DNA of 64,000 nt, taken from Porogramme epimiltina (Eukaryota > Basidiomycota > Agaricomycetes > Polyporales > Polyporaceae). Where the stretch lies: contig FTLJ01000231.1 of the NCBI GenBank assembly GCA_900155495.1, forward strand, positions 1 to 64,000, written 5' to 3'. Under the pieces are notes generated by a model that worked only from the letters and a program-made list of their open reading frames with translations, was not told the DNA's origin and searched no databases. Made by a program: the position numbers and the translations under genes. Of the stretch, positions 63,876 through 64,000 are shown piece by piece (position 1 is the first letter of the stretch; each line of letters starts with the position of its first letter).

Positions 63876-63980
63876 CTAGACGATGTCATACAAAAGCTCA
63901 CCGGTCTCGTGTCGTAGCTTCCAATACTCCGTCCATAGTTCGTTAATCTCCGCCTGGCTGGCTTTCATGTGGTCGGCCAT
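63876..63980 (-). CDS. Terminal exon of a partial gene at the right edge
   Basis: A 35-codon exon on the minus strand follows an acceptor (TACTAG) at 63981-63983 and ends with TAG at 63876. It encodes ADHMKASQAEINELWTEYW and then KLRHETGELLYDIV. The frame, the good acceptor and the non-random helix-like composition support a real final exon, but the rest of the gene lies beyond the window and I do not recognise the family. Between this exon and the ING stop are about 240 bases of convergent 3' sequence. Confidence 0.4.
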   Translation of the reverse strand: MADHMKASQAEINELWTEYWKLRHETGELLYDIV

Positions 63981-64000
63981 CTAGTACTCACAAGTCAGAC

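Overview
The window reads as a gene-dense stretch of a basidiomycete fungus, most likely an Agaricomycete. The reasons are many short introns (mostly 48-70 nt), GC-rich compact intergenic DNA, and a gene set typical of filamentous basidiomycetes (NUP37, SKT5-type chitin synthase activator, JHD1, Zn2Cys6 regulator, DDX41). I rebuilt exon structures by hand from splice sites and family motifs. All complete models keep an open frame from start to stop. No transposon, rRNA, tRNA or CRISPR array was recognised.

Positions 1-45,500 are a conserved block of about 22 genes on both strands: a Zn2Cys6 transcription factor, NUP37, a small membrane ORF, UMP/CMP kinase, a DAG/sphingoid-kinase-like protein, omega-amidase, Ydj1-type DnaJ, a Rho GTPase, PBN1/PIG-X, PFK-2/FBPase-2, the Yta7/ATAD2 AAA-bromodomain ATPase, polynucleotide kinase-phosphatase, a PITH protein, a SKT5-like Sel1 protein, JHD1 histone demethylase, phosphoglycerate kinase, an RGG protein, SDA1, GAL7, DDX41, a malate dehydrogenase ending in SKL and an ADP-ribose NUDIX hydrolase. 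Themes include glycolysis and its control (PGK, PFK-2), chromatin, RNA and ribosome biogenesis, and cell-wall or GPI assembly.

Positions 45,500-61,200 are looser and look accessory. Five same-strand paralogs (copies A-E here) encode roughly 410-470-residue proteins with about four predicted membrane segments and no domain I recognise. B/C and D/E are close pairs that share a phase-2 intron near the C-terminus; A is diverged and has no coding intron. A secreted PLC-like phosphodiesterase lies on the opposite strand between D and E and needs a 5-nt micro-exon in its model. This array is the best candidate for an undescribed system.

Positions 61,800-64,000 return to conserved genes: an ING-type PHD protein and the terminal exon of a gene running off the right edge. 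Several introns appear to start with GC instead of GT, three of them with the same GCATGT donor.
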